Assembly: GCF_023091745.1 (NCBI RefSeq)
Contig: NC_068910.1
Coordinates: 52,377,272 to 52,441,271, forward strand
Origin: Budorcas taxicolor
Taxonomy: Eukaryota > Chordata > Mammalia > Artiodactyla > Bovidae
Length of the DNA stretch: 64,000 nt
Direction: 5' to 3'
Under the pieces are notes generated by a model, which saw only the letters and a program-made list of their open reading frames with translations, was not told where the DNA came from and made no database searches. This document shows positions 1 to 10,925 of this stretch, piece after piece. A program made the position numbers and the translations under genes. Every line of letters starts with the position of its first letter. Positions within the stretch are counted from its first letter, which is position 1.

Positions 1-874
1 TGGGGGCTGCTCAGGTCCAGGCCCAGGGCTTGAGTGTTGACGTCACCCTTTTCTTCCCCTGTAACATCTGCCCAGCCCCGGAGCCTGACCATGGGATGGG
101 TTCAGGGAAGATTTGCTCGATGTCTGGTACAAATCTGGGTCTTGGCCTTGCAGAGTTAATCTCAGTTTGGGGATTGTTCAAATCCATGGCACAATGGGAA
201 TGAGCTGGCCAGACCCAGTGCAGGTAAGAGACAACTCCTCTCTCCCCCTGCTCCCTGGAGATGACACGGTCTGACACACCAGCTCACTTGCTCTCCAACT
301 CATGGGAGAGGTGGAGACTTGCCAAGACCAAGCAGGAAATGATGAACACTCCAGTAGGGGAAGGCTGCTGGGGACCAAAGAGGCCATCCTGAGGAGGTTG
401 GGGACTTCAAGGAGGCAAAAAGACAAGAGCGAGCACGCCAGAGGAGGTTCTGTCCGAATGGCACACACACCATTCCTTATCACATTCTTGTTCCGTTGAT
501 CAGCCTTTACCTTCAGGTTGAATAGGATCAGGGGGCATGCCACTGTTGGGGCCGCTCCTGCCTGCCTTCCAGACCTCTAGGGGCAGTAACTGCCTCTCGC
601 CAAGCCCCCGGCCTCTAAGTGGTGTTGATGGGGGAACAGCAGCCTCTGTCACTCAGCCAAGATGAGATGCTCCAGCGAAGAAAAGATGATGGACAAAGAT
701 GTGGCCCCGACCTACCCTGGGGGCGGAGCCAGGAAGTGGGACCGGGCACCGCCTCCCCTGTTTTTGCACCTGGGTGGTAAGTCCCCTGTGTCACTAAATC
801 GTTCATTTCCTCGAGATGGGAGATGGGTACACAACCCCTCTACCCTGCTGTTTCATTGGCTTCCTTCTTTTCTA
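1..874. other. Unique DNA, no gene recognised
   Basis: No interspersed repeat, splice-flanked exon or RNA gene is recognisable. Open frames of up to about 120 codons occur on both strands, but they overlap one another and lack any recognisable motif, so they look like chance frames. Confidence 0.55.
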
Positions 875-887
875 AGGTTACCTCTTC

Positions 888-1013
888 TTTGGACTTACCT
901 GGTGGTCCTGTGGCTAGGACTCTGTGTTCTGAATGCAAGGGGCCTGGTCAGGGAACTAGATCCCACATGCAGCAACTAAGACCCAGTGCAACCAAATAAA
1001 TGATTAGTTTTTA
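888..1013 (+). repeat. CHR-2-type tRNA-Glu SINE
   Basis: The element opens with the typical ggacttacctggtggtcc head, carries an A-box-like ggtcctgtgg, and ends in an aataaatga tail. It is flanked by near-identical 13-bp repeats, aggttacctcttc at 875-887 and agtttacctcttc at 1014-1026, with one mismatch. These mark a target-site duplication from a retrotransposition event. The B-box region is partly deleted. Confidence 0.85.
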
Positions 1014-1174
1014 AGTTTACCTCTTCACTTGGCTCCTAAGCTTGCCCTTTGCTCACAGCCCAACCTCACCAAACAACAGAGCACCGCCCAGGTGTCACTG
1101 CATGATAACAGAAGGACAGTGAGAGCCCCGGGTGTGACTCTGTGGGCAGCCGTGCATGCGGCAGGCGTGGGAGC

Positions 1175-1312
1175 CCAAAGAACCTGGAGTCCAGAGTCAG
1201 AAAACCTGCCTCCGAGTCTCCCCTTGACTGACTGCATGACCCTGGAAAACCCCTGTCCCCACTTCTTAGGTCTCGTTCCCTTATTTATAAACTGGAGATA
1301 ATAATACCCATG
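1175..1312 (+). repeat. MIR SINE fragment
   Basis: The order of motifs (gagtcagaaaacctgcctc, tgactgcatgaccctgg, then a pyrimidine-rich stretch and aactggagataataatacc) matches the core and 3' part of an ancient MIR element. It is strongly diverged and has no visible target duplication. Confidence 0.65.
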
Positions 1313-1803
1313 AGCAGATGACATCCTGCATGCATCTGAAAGGCTGGGCTAAATTATAAAACCAATAAATAATGTATGAGGTCAGTTGCAAATGGCACCT
1401 CGGAGACAGAATGTTTCCTGCGCCAGCTGCAAAGAGAGAAACAAATTAGCTTCATTTGTACCCATGGTCTTAATTCAGAACACAAACAATCACATCAACA
1501 AAAAGAAGTATCTGAAGGTGGGGGCTGCAGGCACTCCACTTGGGATCCAGAAGAGAGGTTCAGAGAGGTGACAGCTGACAGCCCAGATCCCAAGACCAGG
1601 AGACCCTGGCCCTAACAGCCCACCAACCCAGTGGCTACTCAGCTATTAGTCTGATGCCGTTAAACACTGGGATCCATCGTGGTCCATTGTCAGCAGGGAA
1701 ACGTGATGAATTGATTACCACATCATTTCCTCTTGGAGAAGGGGCTAGTTGGGTGTTCAGTCTTCCTCAGTTTCACTCTGGAGGTTCATTATAAGGCATG
1801 GAT
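1313..1803. other. Unique DNA
   Basis: No repeat or gene was recognised. A short AT-rich patch with aataaataatgt lies near 1363-1376. Open frames at 1376-1615 overlap in two phases and show no family motif. Confidence 0.5.
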
Positions 1804-1817
1804 AAGACCCCAAGAGA

Positions 1818-2004
1818 GGGACTTCCCTGGTGGTCCAGGGACTAAGACTCCATGCTCCCAATGAAGGGGGCCCAGATTCAATTCCTAGCTGGGGAATCGG
1901 ATCCCACATACTACAACAAAGCGCCTGCATGCCACAACTAAAGATCCCACATGCTGCAACTAAGACCCAGTATAATCAAATAAACACATAAACTAAAAAA
2001 AAAA
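1818..2004 (+). repeat. CHR-2-type SINE, longer form
   Basis: It begins with ggacttccctggtggtcc, has A- and B-box-like motifs (gattcaattcc) and repeated caactaa-type tail segments, and ends in an A-rich tail. The flanks aagaccccaagag (1804-1816) and aagaccctaagag (2005-2017) form a 13-bp target-site duplication with one mismatch. Confidence 0.88.
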
Positions 2005-2017
2005 AAGACCCTAAGAG

Positions 2018-2854
2018 GAAGCACTTGATCTACCCCTCAGTGCTGGGTACTGCATGGACATCCTCAAATGCCAAGTGTCACAGGGCCCATATAACAGCAG
2101 GCTTATCCAGCAGCCAGGGCATCTGGGTCCTACTGCCTTGTTCCTACAGGAGCCCAAACACCTCAATGAATCCCGACCGTGGAAAACTATAAAAAGGACT
2201 GGGGAGTCAAGGTCTGCTGGGCGCAGGAAGAGCCATCTTTCTGTGCCAGGACCCTGCTTGCCCATGCCTCCTTAACCCATTCTGCCACGAACACACCACC
2301 AGTCTATCTCCAGTTCAGCTAAGCACATGCCTGCTAGCTTCAATCTAATTCTTCTCTAAAAAGAGGAAGTCTGATTAAAAACCCTGCCAACAATTAGCTG
2401 CCGATTCCACCTTCCAATTTCTGCACTAATATTCCTCTTGAACTCATGGCAGTCTCCCCTATAACTCCATAATCTCTGATCCTGGGTTCTGGTGTTCTAA
2501 TTTCCTGAATATCCTTTGGAAGTTCTCTGTAGTAATGAAATCTGCTTGCCACATGAGAACAATTTACAAAACCCCATCTCCTCTCTTGGACCCAGAACCT
2601 AAAATTCAGAGCTCTCCTGAATAATTAAATGTAAGTCAGCTTTATCTAACCACCTGGTGATTTATTTATTATTTAGACTGGATCAGGACTAGGACCAGAG
2701 TTTAGACAAAAGCAACTGCAGTGTGACCCAGATCTAGCTTCACCCATTCATTCATTCAGCTGTTACTCAGAACCTCCCAGGCTCCTATGTCACAGAGCCT
2801 TCACTGACCTCTAAGAACAGAGAAATGAGGAATTTGAAACCTGTCTCAAGGCTT
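2018..2854. other. Unique DNA
   Basis: No gene or repeat was recognised. The part at about 2385-2700 is AT-rich, with motifs such as acaattagctg and tttatttattatttag. It may be conserved non-coding DNA, but I cannot show conservation from one sequence. Confidence 0.5.
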
Positions 2855-3060
2855 AGCAGCCTGGCAACCAGGATCAAATCCTGCCTCTGCCACTTGCTAG
2901 TTACCTAACCCTTCCGTGCCTCTAATGACTTAGAGTTTCTGAGCCTCAGAATGAAGATGAAAACACTGTCAATTCAAAAGAATCTTTTGTGAGGATCCTA
3001 TGAGAAAGGTCTTAGCAGAATGCCTGCTGCACAGTACATATTTCATAAACGTGAACCATA
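2855..3060 (+). repeat. MIR SINE
   Basis: It follows the MIR consensus order: aggatcaaatcctgcctctgccacttgctagttacc, a cctc(t)aatgact region, gaatgaagatgaaaac, gaggatcctatgag, then agcagaatgcctgctgcacagtacatatttcataaa. It is old and diverged. Confidence 0.8.
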
Positions 3061-3384
3061 AATACCATGTGTGGTCTGCTGCTTCTGACGGGGCCCCCAG
3101 CGATCTCCATCTCATAGTGTTCATGACTTTGTGTAACCCTCTCTCTATTGGGATATGCTGACCCTAGCAACTTGCTTCTAAGCCAAAGGAAACAGCAAAA
3201 GGTGACAGGATTAGCTAACACAAGACTGTGACCTCCAGGCTGTTGGTATTCTCTCTCTCTTGCTCTTATGCTCTCTTGGATGAGAGGCGCCCTTGGCAAT
3301 GAATGGAAGGTGATCTCAGGCCAACAGCCAACAAACAGCCAAGTCCAAGAGGAAGGGAATCCTGCCAACAACCAAGTGAATGAG

Positions 3385-3580
3385 CTTGGATGCAGATCCT
3401 GATCCAGCTGAACCTTGAGAGGATTCTAGTCCCAGCCATACCTTGACTGCAGCCTTGTGAGAGGAGAAACCCAGCTGAGCCACGCCCGGATTCCAGACCC
3501 ACAGAAGTCATGGACCAACACTTAAAGCTTTGGGGTGACTTATTACTCAGCAAGAGATAACTAATACAGTACTGTTCCTC
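3385..3580 (+). repeat. Ancient repeat 3' end (MaLR/MLT1- or L1M-like)
   Basis: The segment contains gcagccttgtgagagg, acccagctgagccacgcc, a tttggggtgacttattactcagcaa stretch and ataactaatacagta. This is a layout typical of the 3' end of an old mammalian LTR or LINE family. The exact family is not assigned from memory. Confidence 0.5.
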
Positions 3581-3597
3581 AAGCTTGTCGTGTACTT

Positions 3598-3769
3598 GAG
3601 GGACATGGAATAAGCAGTGCATAGCAAGGAGCAGAAGAAGGAGGGACATGGAATAAGCAGTGCATAGCAAGGAGCAGAAGAAGGAGGGACATGGAATAAG
3701 CAGTGCATAGCAAGGAGCAGAAGAAGGAGGGACATGGAATAAGCAGTGTATAGCAAGGAGCAGAAGAAG
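3598..3769. repeat. 43-bp tandem repeat, 4 copies
   Basis: Four head-to-tail copies start at 3598, 3641, 3684 and 3727. The first three are identical and the fourth has one c-to-t change. The unit contains ggacatggaataagcag and agcaaggagcagaagaag. Because 43 is not a multiple of three, the minus-strand frames cycle and all stay open. This creates spurious overlapping leucine/proline/cysteine-rich frames. Confidence 0.97.
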
Positions 3770-4630
3770 GGATGTGGCAAGCAGGTAGATTTGCCGCTAG
3801 ATCATCAGGAGCTGAGAATCCCATGCTGTTTAGGGATTCTCATGGGGACAATGAGAAGGCATCAAATGTTCTTTATGAAAACCAAGGACTCAACTTTCTC
3901 TTTAAATAATAAGACAGATTGGAATCATAAAGAAAATATCTTTCAAGAGAAAGAGCCAGAATAATGTCTTGAACTGGTATATTACCCAGGATATATATTT
4001 GGAAATTTTCCAGAGAACTGAGATCTCTTATTTTTAGCCCCTTCTGCTGCTAGGCAAATCAGTTTGGGATTTATATCACCAAGTTTAATGGTGAAGAAAA
4101 GAAACGAAAGTGAAGTTACTGAAATAAACAACTTCATTAACTTGAAAATCAGTGAGTTCAGAATCAATTAAATCTGTGATACCCTTATTTAGGACACAAG
4201 TAGTGAATTAATAACAGTGAAAATGAGTTTTTTAGGAATACAAAGGGAGCAAGACTTTTGCAAATAACTTTTGACACTGAAGTTTCCTAAATCAATAAAG
4301 ATACATAATTTTTCACTTGCACGTCTTCTTCTTAAATCCTGAATCAACTTGGTAAACAGTTGCCCTTGGGCCAGTCCCATAAATCAGTTTGAAAGTGACC
4401 CAGTTTTTTCACATGAGCCATAGTACGCATGTATCTAGGTCTTGTTGTTATAAGACAAAGGGACTGATGTAAGAATATGGTAAATAATAATAATAAACAA
4501 AAGGAAAATACCTCTGAGGTATTTACAGAAAGAGGTTTGAAAGAGCTTAAGGGATGAGGAATTTGATTTGGAAGAATTATTGCTAAGTTTGTATCCACAA
4601 AACAAACAGTAGACCTTACTATTGATAGAG
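3770..4630. other. AT-rich unique DNA
   Basis: No gene or repeat family was recognised. Open frames of 60-85 codons on the minus strand have no motif and overlap. Confidence 0.5.
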
Positions 4631-4639
4631 TTGGTAACA

Positions 4640-4757
4640 GGGAATTCTCTGGCTGTCCAGTGATTAAGACTTGGTGCTTTCACTGCTGAGTGTCCAGGTT
4701 CCATCCCTAGCTGGGGAACTGATACCCCACAAGGTGCACAGAGTGACCAAAAAAAGG
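4640..4757 (+). repeat. CHR-2-type SINE, short form
   Basis: The head gggaattctctggctgtcc, the B-box-like ggttccatccc and an A-rich tail are visible. The 9-bp repeats ttggtaaca at 4631-4639 and 4769-4777 are exact and mark the target-site duplication. Confidence 0.87.
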
Positions 4758-4799
4758 TAAAGACAGACTTGGTAACACTTATCTCCTAGAAATTCACAC

Positions 4800-4862
4800 A
4801 GTCATTGTCTTGACTCGTTTTTATTGAGCACCTACTATGTGACAGGCACTACGCTGCACCTC
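4800..4862 (+). repeat. MIR/L2-type fragment
   Basis: The string tattgagcacctactatg followed by tgacaggcactacgctg is the well-known 3' motif of ancient mammalian MIR/L2 elements. Only this short piece is preserved. Confidence 0.55.
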
Positions 4863-4963
4863 ACCTCAGACAACTCCCACTCAATGCTGGCACGGGAAAG
4901 CTCTGGAACTGTGATTTGGTTTTCCTTTGTCTCCTTGAAAGTATAATTAGATCTAGTAGTCAG

Positions 4964-5247
4964 AGACGGCAATGGCACCCCACCCCAATACTCTTGCCTG
5001 GAAAATCCCATGGATGGAGGAGCCTGGTGGGCTGCAGTCCATGGGGTCGTTAAGAGTCGGACACGACTGAGCGACTTCACTTTCACTTTTCACTTTCATG
5101 CATTGGAGAAGGAAATGGCAACCCACTGCAGTGTTCTTGCCTGGAGAATCCCAGGGATGGCGGAGCCTGGTGGGCTGCCGTCTATGGGGTCGCACAGAGT
5201 CGGACACGACTGAAGCGACTTAGCAGCAGTAGCAGTAGCAGGAGAAG
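4964..5247 (+). repeat. BovA2 SINE (dimeric)
   Basis: Two BovA monomers lie in tandem. Each contains cttgcctgga(g/a)aatccca, gagcctggtgggctgc and gtcggacacgactga. They are joined by the cttcactttcacttttcac linker, and the element ends in a gcagcagtagcagtagcag tail. BovA2 is specific to bovine-lineage ruminants and shares its 3' part with BovB. Confidence 0.93.
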
Positions 5248-5344
5248 AAACTCAATTAAAAGTGACCAATCTGAGCTTAACCATTAATTTGCTAAACTGT
5301 TGCTCATTTTGTCTCTCTGGGGCTCATGGAAAAAATGAAGTTGT

Positions 5345-5370
5345 TTTATATATATATATTCGTGTGTGTG
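5345..5370. repeat. TA/TG microsatellite
   Basis: A short (ta)n followed by (tg)n run directly abuts the BovA fragment on its right. Confidence 0.8.
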
Positions 5371-5462
5371 TGCACGCTAAGTCACTTCAGTCCTGTCTGA
5401 CTCTTTGCGACCCTATGGACCATAGCCAACCAGGCTCCTCTGTCCATGGGATTCTCTAGGCA
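5371..5462 (-). repeat. BovA/Bov-tA SINE fragment
   Basis: Contains taagtcacttcagtcctgtctgactctttgcg and aggctcctctgtccatggg, the reverse complement of the BovA 3' part. It is cut off at the cttgcc region. Confidence 0.85.
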
Positions 5463-5518
5463 TATACCTATTATATATGTGTGTATATATATATATAATA
5501 AATATATATATATATGTA
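5462..5518. repeat. AT microsatellite
   Basis: Alternating ta/tg runs (tatatatgtgtgtatatatatata) form a low-complexity tract. Confidence 0.85.
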
Positions 5519-7138
5519 AAACTGCCTCCAATTCTAAAAGATTCAGTATCAACAGCCCCTTGAATGTTCAAATTTGGCTCATTCTCAAACTACAGATTCC
5601 CTGATGGAAAAGGAGCCTGTATCTCACCATCCTGACAGCCCCACTTCAGGAAATGAGACTCAGGACCACGCTAAGTGTGTTCTACCACCGAAGTTTGGCA
5701 CTGCCCAAGTAATCCCACAGGATTCTTACTCAAGATAGCTGCTGATGGGGGGAACATTTGGCAGTGGAAGACATAGAGCCAGAAAAGCAGCCACATCCTT
5801 TTATTCTAGAGGTGAGTCAATTGTGGTCCAGAGAGGCTCTCTGACCTGCACCAGCTCACAAAGGGCATCTACCTTCTGACTGGACCATCACCTCAGCAAG
5901 AGAGCTGGTCTCAAGCTAAAGCATCTCTCTAGATATTGTCACATCTGGTGATTCTGGTTCTTATCCCTCCAAAGGGGGGATAGACAGAAATGTCCCAGAA
6001 CCAGGGTATGCCAAGGCTCCTCAATCAAATTCTGCCCCTCTCATTTCACAGAAACAAACATCGAGGCCACAGGATTCAAGTGCTGGGATGCTGGGCAACA
6101 GATCGAGAGCTAGAACTCAGGTCGGCATTTAGCTGCAGCCTCCTTCTGCACCTGCTCACTCCATAGTCACCTATGGAGTGTCCCCTGCATGCCTGGTGCT
6201 GTGACCAGATTCAAAAAAAGACCCCGAGCTGAAGCCTGTCATTCTGAACAGCTGCGGTCAGGCAGAACCGAACCTGAGCAGGGCTGGCTCTGAGACAAGT
6301 CCCAGTGGAAAATGGGAACAGAGAAAATGATGACGGACCAAAAAAAGTAAAACCTATTCCTTAAACATCCCAGACAATTCCTTCCAAGAGCTGAGTACCC
6401 CTCGCTCCAGTTTCCATCTTTCTCCTTTCCGTATCTTTCACAGCAGCAGGTCAAACCTCATCTTTGCAGATTCCACCAACGGGCGGAGAGTGATGTTAGC
6501 TGATGAGCTGGAATTAGTTAAACTGACTCCTTGGGTGTGTAAGGCACTTTACTAAATCAGAGATAATGAATTCCATAGAGAGCACACAAGGGGAAGGAAA
6601 ACATGAGCACATAGTCTAAATACACTTCATTTCAAGGGGAGCCAGGGGACTGTCCCAGGAAGTTCATCCTTAGAAAGGGCCTGCTCTTCACAGTTTACCT
6701 GGCTGACAGCAGTCTCTCCTGGCCACCTTCCCTACTCAAATCTTCTTTGCCCTTTCAAACACATTTTGGCTTTTGCCTCGCAAGGGTGAGCATCAGCTTC
6801 AGGCTGTGTGAGAAGAGAGCTTTCTTACACTGGGGAGCAAGGACTCGGTTACTGAGAAGTCATTTTTCCCAGCATTTCCTGGAGTTGTTTCCCCCTGGTG
6901 GGGACTGTTTCTGCCTCAGAAATTACTGAAGAGGGAAAGAATGCTGACTGACCTCAGGAGGAACCCTTGAACTACAGGCACAGTGGCTCTAATGTGTCTG
7001 CCAATCCCTTGACACCACTCCCTTAAGAAAAAAAAAAAAAAGGTGATTCTCCTCCACTTGAAAGCGGGTCATACCTGGGGGTTCCTGTCTAAGGAACGGC
7101 ATGGGGATAAAGTGGTGCTACGTGACATCTGAGTTGTT
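5519..7138. other. Unique DNA with weak MIR-like traces
   Basis: MIR-like antisense phrases occur near 5815-5965 (tggtccagagaggctctctgacc) and 6040-6125 (aaacatcgaggccac). Both are too diverged for a firm call. A 15-base A-run lies at 7027-7041. No coding signal was recognised. Confidence 0.45.
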
Positions 7139-7346
7139 GTTGTTTAGTCACTCAGCAGAATCCAACTCTTTTGCATGTCCATGGACTGTAGCCCACCAGG
7201 CTCCTCTGTCCAAGGGATTCTCCCAGCAAGAATACTGGAGTGGGCTGCCATGCCTTCCTCCAGGGGATCTTCCTGACCCAGGGATTGAACCCATGTCTCC
7301 TGCATTGCAGGCGGATTCTTCACCTCTGGACCACCAGGGAAGCCCC
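7139..7346 (-). repeat. Bov-tA SINE
   Basis: Antisense copy with the BovA part first (agtcactcag, aatactggagtggg) and the tRNA-derived part last (cagggattgaaccc as the B-box complement, then ccaccagggaagcc). Short flanking repeats tctgag, upstream at 7130-7135 and again just after the element, are compatible with a target duplication. Confidence 0.92.
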
Positions 7347-7559
7347 GGATTTCTGAGGGGAGGCAGTAAAAAGGATAACTTTCACCTGGCTCTTGCTGTC
7401 TTGGCGTGCTTGCTCTGGGAGAATGGAGCCACCATGCCACAAAGACCCTGTGTAAGGCCCTCCCAGGGAGAAAGTGGCCTCCCCACAACAGCTGGCATCA
7501 ACTTGCCAGCCCTGTGATGCGTCATCTTGGATAGGGGCTCCTCCAGCCAAGGTCAAGGC

Positions 7560-7742
7560 TTTCGGGGACTCCAGGCGACATCCTGACAGCTTCATAAGAC
7601 CCCTGATCCACAACTACCCAGTTTGGCCACTCCTCCATTCCTAACCCAAAGAAATCATGAAAGACAAGAAAGATTTATCGTTGTGTCAAGCCACAATGTT
7701 TGAGGAGAATGCGTTACATAGCACTAGCTAACAAATACCATA
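7560..7742 (+). repeat. Ancient MaLR/L1M-like 3' end
   Basis: The layout is aacccaaagaaatcatgaaagac, a gtgtcaagccac stretch, and gcactagctaacaaata. It resembles the diverged 3' terminus of an old mammalian LTR or LINE. The family assignment is tentative. Confidence 0.4.
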
Positions 7743-7784
7743 GCTGACCCAGACTCACTCTCACCTTGGGAAGATGCCATGCCT

Positions 7785-7965
7785 GAGAGGAGCAGAGAAT
7801 GAGAAGAGAGGTTGGGTGGAGATTATGAGAACGAAAAGGAGGGCAGAGAAGAGAAAGGAGGCAGGGATGGAGGGTGAGAGGGAGTCAAGCAGCTCTCTCC
7901 TCCTCCTCTGGTTCCTACTTAGCTCTTCCTTTTCTGACTTTCCATCCCTCTCTTTATCTCCCCAT
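7785..7965. other. Polypurine tract followed by polypyrimidine tract
   Basis: About 100 bases of mostly a/g (gagaagagaggttggg and on to ggagggtgagagggag) are followed by about 70 bases of mostly c/t (ctctctcctcctcctc and on). The two halves are roughly complementary in composition. No repeat family was recognised. Confidence 0.6.
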
Positions 7966-8510
7966 TTGGACAGCTGGCTTCTGAAGACAGGGCAGGGCTC
8001 CTCTTTCTTCTCTGTGGCTCGCAAAGCCTGGCAGTGTCCTCCAGAAAGGGAACCAAGACTAATGGGTAAGACTGGCCGGCCAAAGGTGAGTCAGTATCAG
8101 AAGGAACATTCTAAGAGAGTTTGGCAAAGAAGTTGCGACAGGACATGAGGCTTTAGACAGGGACTCAGCTGTGGACCCTGTTCTGTGGACAGTGGTTGAA
8201 GGTCAGGTTCTTAGAGGCGCCAGCAAACTATTACTGTTGCCACCACTTTGATGGCCCCCAAAGAACCACATTAATGTCTCTGGGCAGCCCTCTCCCACAC
8301 TGCCTCTGAATTTGGCCGCATGATTACCTTTGTCCAATGGGGCAAGCGTGATGCACATGACGATCTGATAGGGACGTGCCCACGTTTCCCTGCACTCTAG
8401 TGCCTCCACCCAGGACAAGACCCCATCAACTCAGCACTTCCTTACAAGGAAGTCGCAACTCCAGATCAAGTGATATTTGAAGTTTGTTTGTGAACTGAGA
8501 AAATGTAAGC

Positions 8511-8627
8511 CATTCCCTGATAGCTCAGCTGGTAAAGAATCTGCCTGCAATGCAGGAGACCCTGATTCAATTCCTCAGTCAGGAAGATCCCCTGGAGAAG
8601 GGATAGGCTACCCACTCCAGTATTCTT
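8511..8627 (+). repeat. Bov-tA SINE, 3'-truncated partner of a tandem pair
   Basis: The tRNA-derived half (gatagctcagctggtaaag, B-box-like gattcaattcc) runs through the start of the BovA half. It stops at ccagtattcttgag, where a second Bov-tA begins immediately. Confidence 0.85.
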
Positions 8628-8823
8628 GAGCTTCCCTTGTGGCTCAGCTGGTAAGGAATCTGCCCGCAATGCGGGAGACCCTGGTTCAATTCTTGGGTTG
8701 GGAAGATCCCCTGGAGAAGGGAAAGGCTACCCTCACTACAGTGTTCTGACCTGGAGAATTCCATGGACTGTATAGTCCATGGGGCTGCAAAAAGTCAGAC
8801 ACGACTGAGAGACTTTCATTTTC
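8628..8823 (+). repeat. Bov-tA SINE, complete partner of a tandem pair
   Basis: Begins gcttcccttgtggctcagc, has the B-box-like ggttcaattct, the BovA segment and a gacacgactgagagactttca end. The head-to-tail pair with 8511-8627 matches the dimeric Bov-tA arrangement common in bovids. Confidence 0.9.
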
Positions 8824-9885
8824 AGGCCATCCCGGACCCTCTCCCTTTCCAGAAAAAACAATTGTGTCCATCTTCTAAGACCCCAGAATATAAGTAAACA
8901 GAACTCTCCTCTCACTCAAGAGATAGAAGGTATTTTGTGACATAACAATAATAGGAAAGGAGGAGAGAGAGATGCAACTAATGACAGGCATATTCACAAC
9001 AATCTGTATTATGAATATATATGTATATTTATATCTCAGCAGGCCCTGCAGAGTTATAGATGAGCTAATTAAAATGCTTATGCTTTTAGCAATGATGCTT
9101 ATTGAAATCACTTTATCACCATGCAAACTGAGGTTTGTTTTCAGCTATAGTGCAATCCTACCTGGAGTATTCTGACCTAAATTATTTATGTGCCTAAAAA
9201 TAAATTGCCATCCCCCATTACTAACTTTGTGGATATGTCTCAGGAGGTGGAAATTTTTGGTCAGCTCATGTGGCTCTTAAGGCTTTTCTTGCATCTTCTT
9301 TGCCTAAGAGAGGGACTGGGCTTACTGTAGGACTCCTACGGTGGGCCAAGAGGTTGAAATAAACTGAGAGAAAGGCTAGGCCTGGTTAGATGCTCCTGAG
9401 TAAAGAAGGACTACTGGTCAGACAGTTGGGATCCAGATGGATAACTGTTCTGTCTGGGTTCAGTTTCCCACCCTTCTAGCTCTGTCAGGCATGAAGGGGT
9501 TGGGTGTGACTACAAAAGAATAGCACAAGGAGGACTTTGTGAGGGGTAATGAAGCTGTTCTGAATCCCAAGTGTGGTGCTAGTCACATGAATCTAGAGGT
9601 GTTACAATATTTAGACCCATATTTTGACCCAGACACCCAAAAAAGTCCATTTTGCTGTATGCCGAGAAGTCTTTTAATTAAGATAAAACGATAAACAATA
9701 TTTGGTCGTTCAATAAAAAATCATTCTACCTGCAAATTGTATCTTGAATCGGTCTACTTGCCTCCACCTCTATTACAAGCAGCATCTCTCTCCCGGACTT
9801 TCGCAGCAGCCTCCTAAGTAGCAGTACCTTCTGCCATGCTCACCCCTCTAGACGATTCTTCCTGCGGCAACTAGAGACTTCATGT
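8824..9885. other. AT-rich unique DNA
   Basis: No repeat or gene was recognised. Open frames of 67-83 codons at 8875-9175 overlap on opposite strands with no motif. Confidence 0.5.
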
Positions 9886-10040
9886 CACTTCCAGGCTTGA
9901 AGATTTCAAAGATTTCCCCGTGTGCTTTGGCTTAAACCCAAGACCCTCCCCTGCCTGCAGGGCTTGGCATGATCTGCTTCCCTCTGCCATCTCATCTTCA
10001 GTCGCAATGGACTCACTCCACTCCTTTAAATGGCCAGGCT
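9886..10040 (+). repeat. L2-like 3' end fragment
   Basis: The phrases gcttggcatgatctgcttccctctgccatctcatc and cactccactcc resemble the cysteine/proline-rich 3' region of ancient L2 LINEs. The fragment is very diverged. Confidence 0.4.
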
Positions 10041-10047
10041 CAGGACC

Positions 10048-10462
10048 TCTTCTACACTGTTGGTGGGAATGTAAGTCAGTGCAATCACTATGGAAAACAG
10101 GGTGGGTGTTCCTCAGAAAACTAAAAACAGAACTATCATATGACCCACCAGTCCTGCTCCTGGGCATATATCCAGACAAAACTATAATTCAAAAAGGTCA
10201 TGCACCCCTGTGTTCAGAGCAGCGCTATTCGCAATAGGCAAGACATGGGAACAATCTCAAGGTCCATCAACGGAGGAATGGATAAAGAAGATGTGGTGCA
10301 CACAGACAATGGAATACCACTCAGGCAGAAAAAGAGTGAAAATATGCCATACATAGTGACATGCGTGGGCCTAGAGATGATCATACTAAGACATACAAAC
10401 CAGAAATAGACCCACAGACACAGGAAGCAAACTTATGGAAAAGGATACATATAGATATACGT
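10048..10462 (+). repeat. L1 3' end (left part)
   Basis: The sequence tgttggtgggaatgtaagtc, then tcatatgacccaccagtcctgctcctgggcatatatcc, then catcaacggaggaatgg corresponds to the C-terminal ORF2/3' region of a ruminant L1. A Bov-tA copy interrupts it at 10463, and it resumes after 10590. Confidence 0.9.
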
Positions 10463-10583
10463 CTGTGTTAGTTGCTCAGTCATCTCTGACTCTTTGTGAT
10501 CCCATGGTCTGTAGCCCACTATGCTTCTCTGTTCGTGGAATTCTCCAGGCAAGAATACTGGAGTGGGTTGCCATTCCCTTCCC
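10463..10583 (-). repeat. Bov-tA/BovA SINE nested in L1
   Basis: Antisense BovA segment (gttgctcagtcatctctgac, caggcaagaatactggagtggg) lying within an L1 3' end. The tRNA-derived half is missing. Confidence 0.88.
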
Positions 10584-10640
10584 CATATATATATACACAC
10601 ACGCACACACACATATATATATACATATATATATATATAT
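10584..10640. repeat. TA/CA microsatellite
   Basis: A (ta)n(ca)n(ta)n tract between the nested SINE and the remaining L1 tail. Confidence 0.9.
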
Positions 10641-10715
10641 CACTTTGTTGTATACCTGGAACTAACACAACATTGTAAATCAACAATATTGAAATACAAA
10701 TAAATAGAAAATAAA
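10641..10715 (+). repeat. L1 3' end (right part)
   Basis: The tail motif cactttgttgtatacctgg, aactaacacaacattgtaaatc and an A-rich end are typical of ruminant L1 3' UTRs. It is the continuation of 10048-10462. Confidence 0.88.
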
Positions 10716-10736
10716 AGATATTTACTATATTAAGTG

Positions 10737-10922
10737 GGCTTCCCAGGTGGCTCAGTGGATAAAGAACCCACCTGCAGTGCAGGAGATGCGGGCTGGATCT
10801 CTGAGTTGGGAAGGTCCCCTGGCAGAGGGCATGGCAACCCACTCCAGTATTCTTGCCTGGAGAATCCCATGGACAGAGGAGCCTCGTGGGTTGCAAAGGG
10901 CTGGACGCAACTGAAGCACCTG
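10737..10922 (+). repeat. Bov-tA SINE
   Basis: Complete sense copy from ggcttcccaggtggctcagtgg through gggctggacgcaactgaagc. The tRNA B-box equivalent is degenerate (gctggatctctg). Confidence 0.92.
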
Positions 10923-10925
10923 GGC

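Noticed and set aside
3266..3824. Overlapping minus-strand frames of 77-134 codons with leucine/proline/cysteine repeats
   Set aside because: They run through the 43-bp tandem repeat, whose length is not a multiple of three, so all frames stay open by construction.
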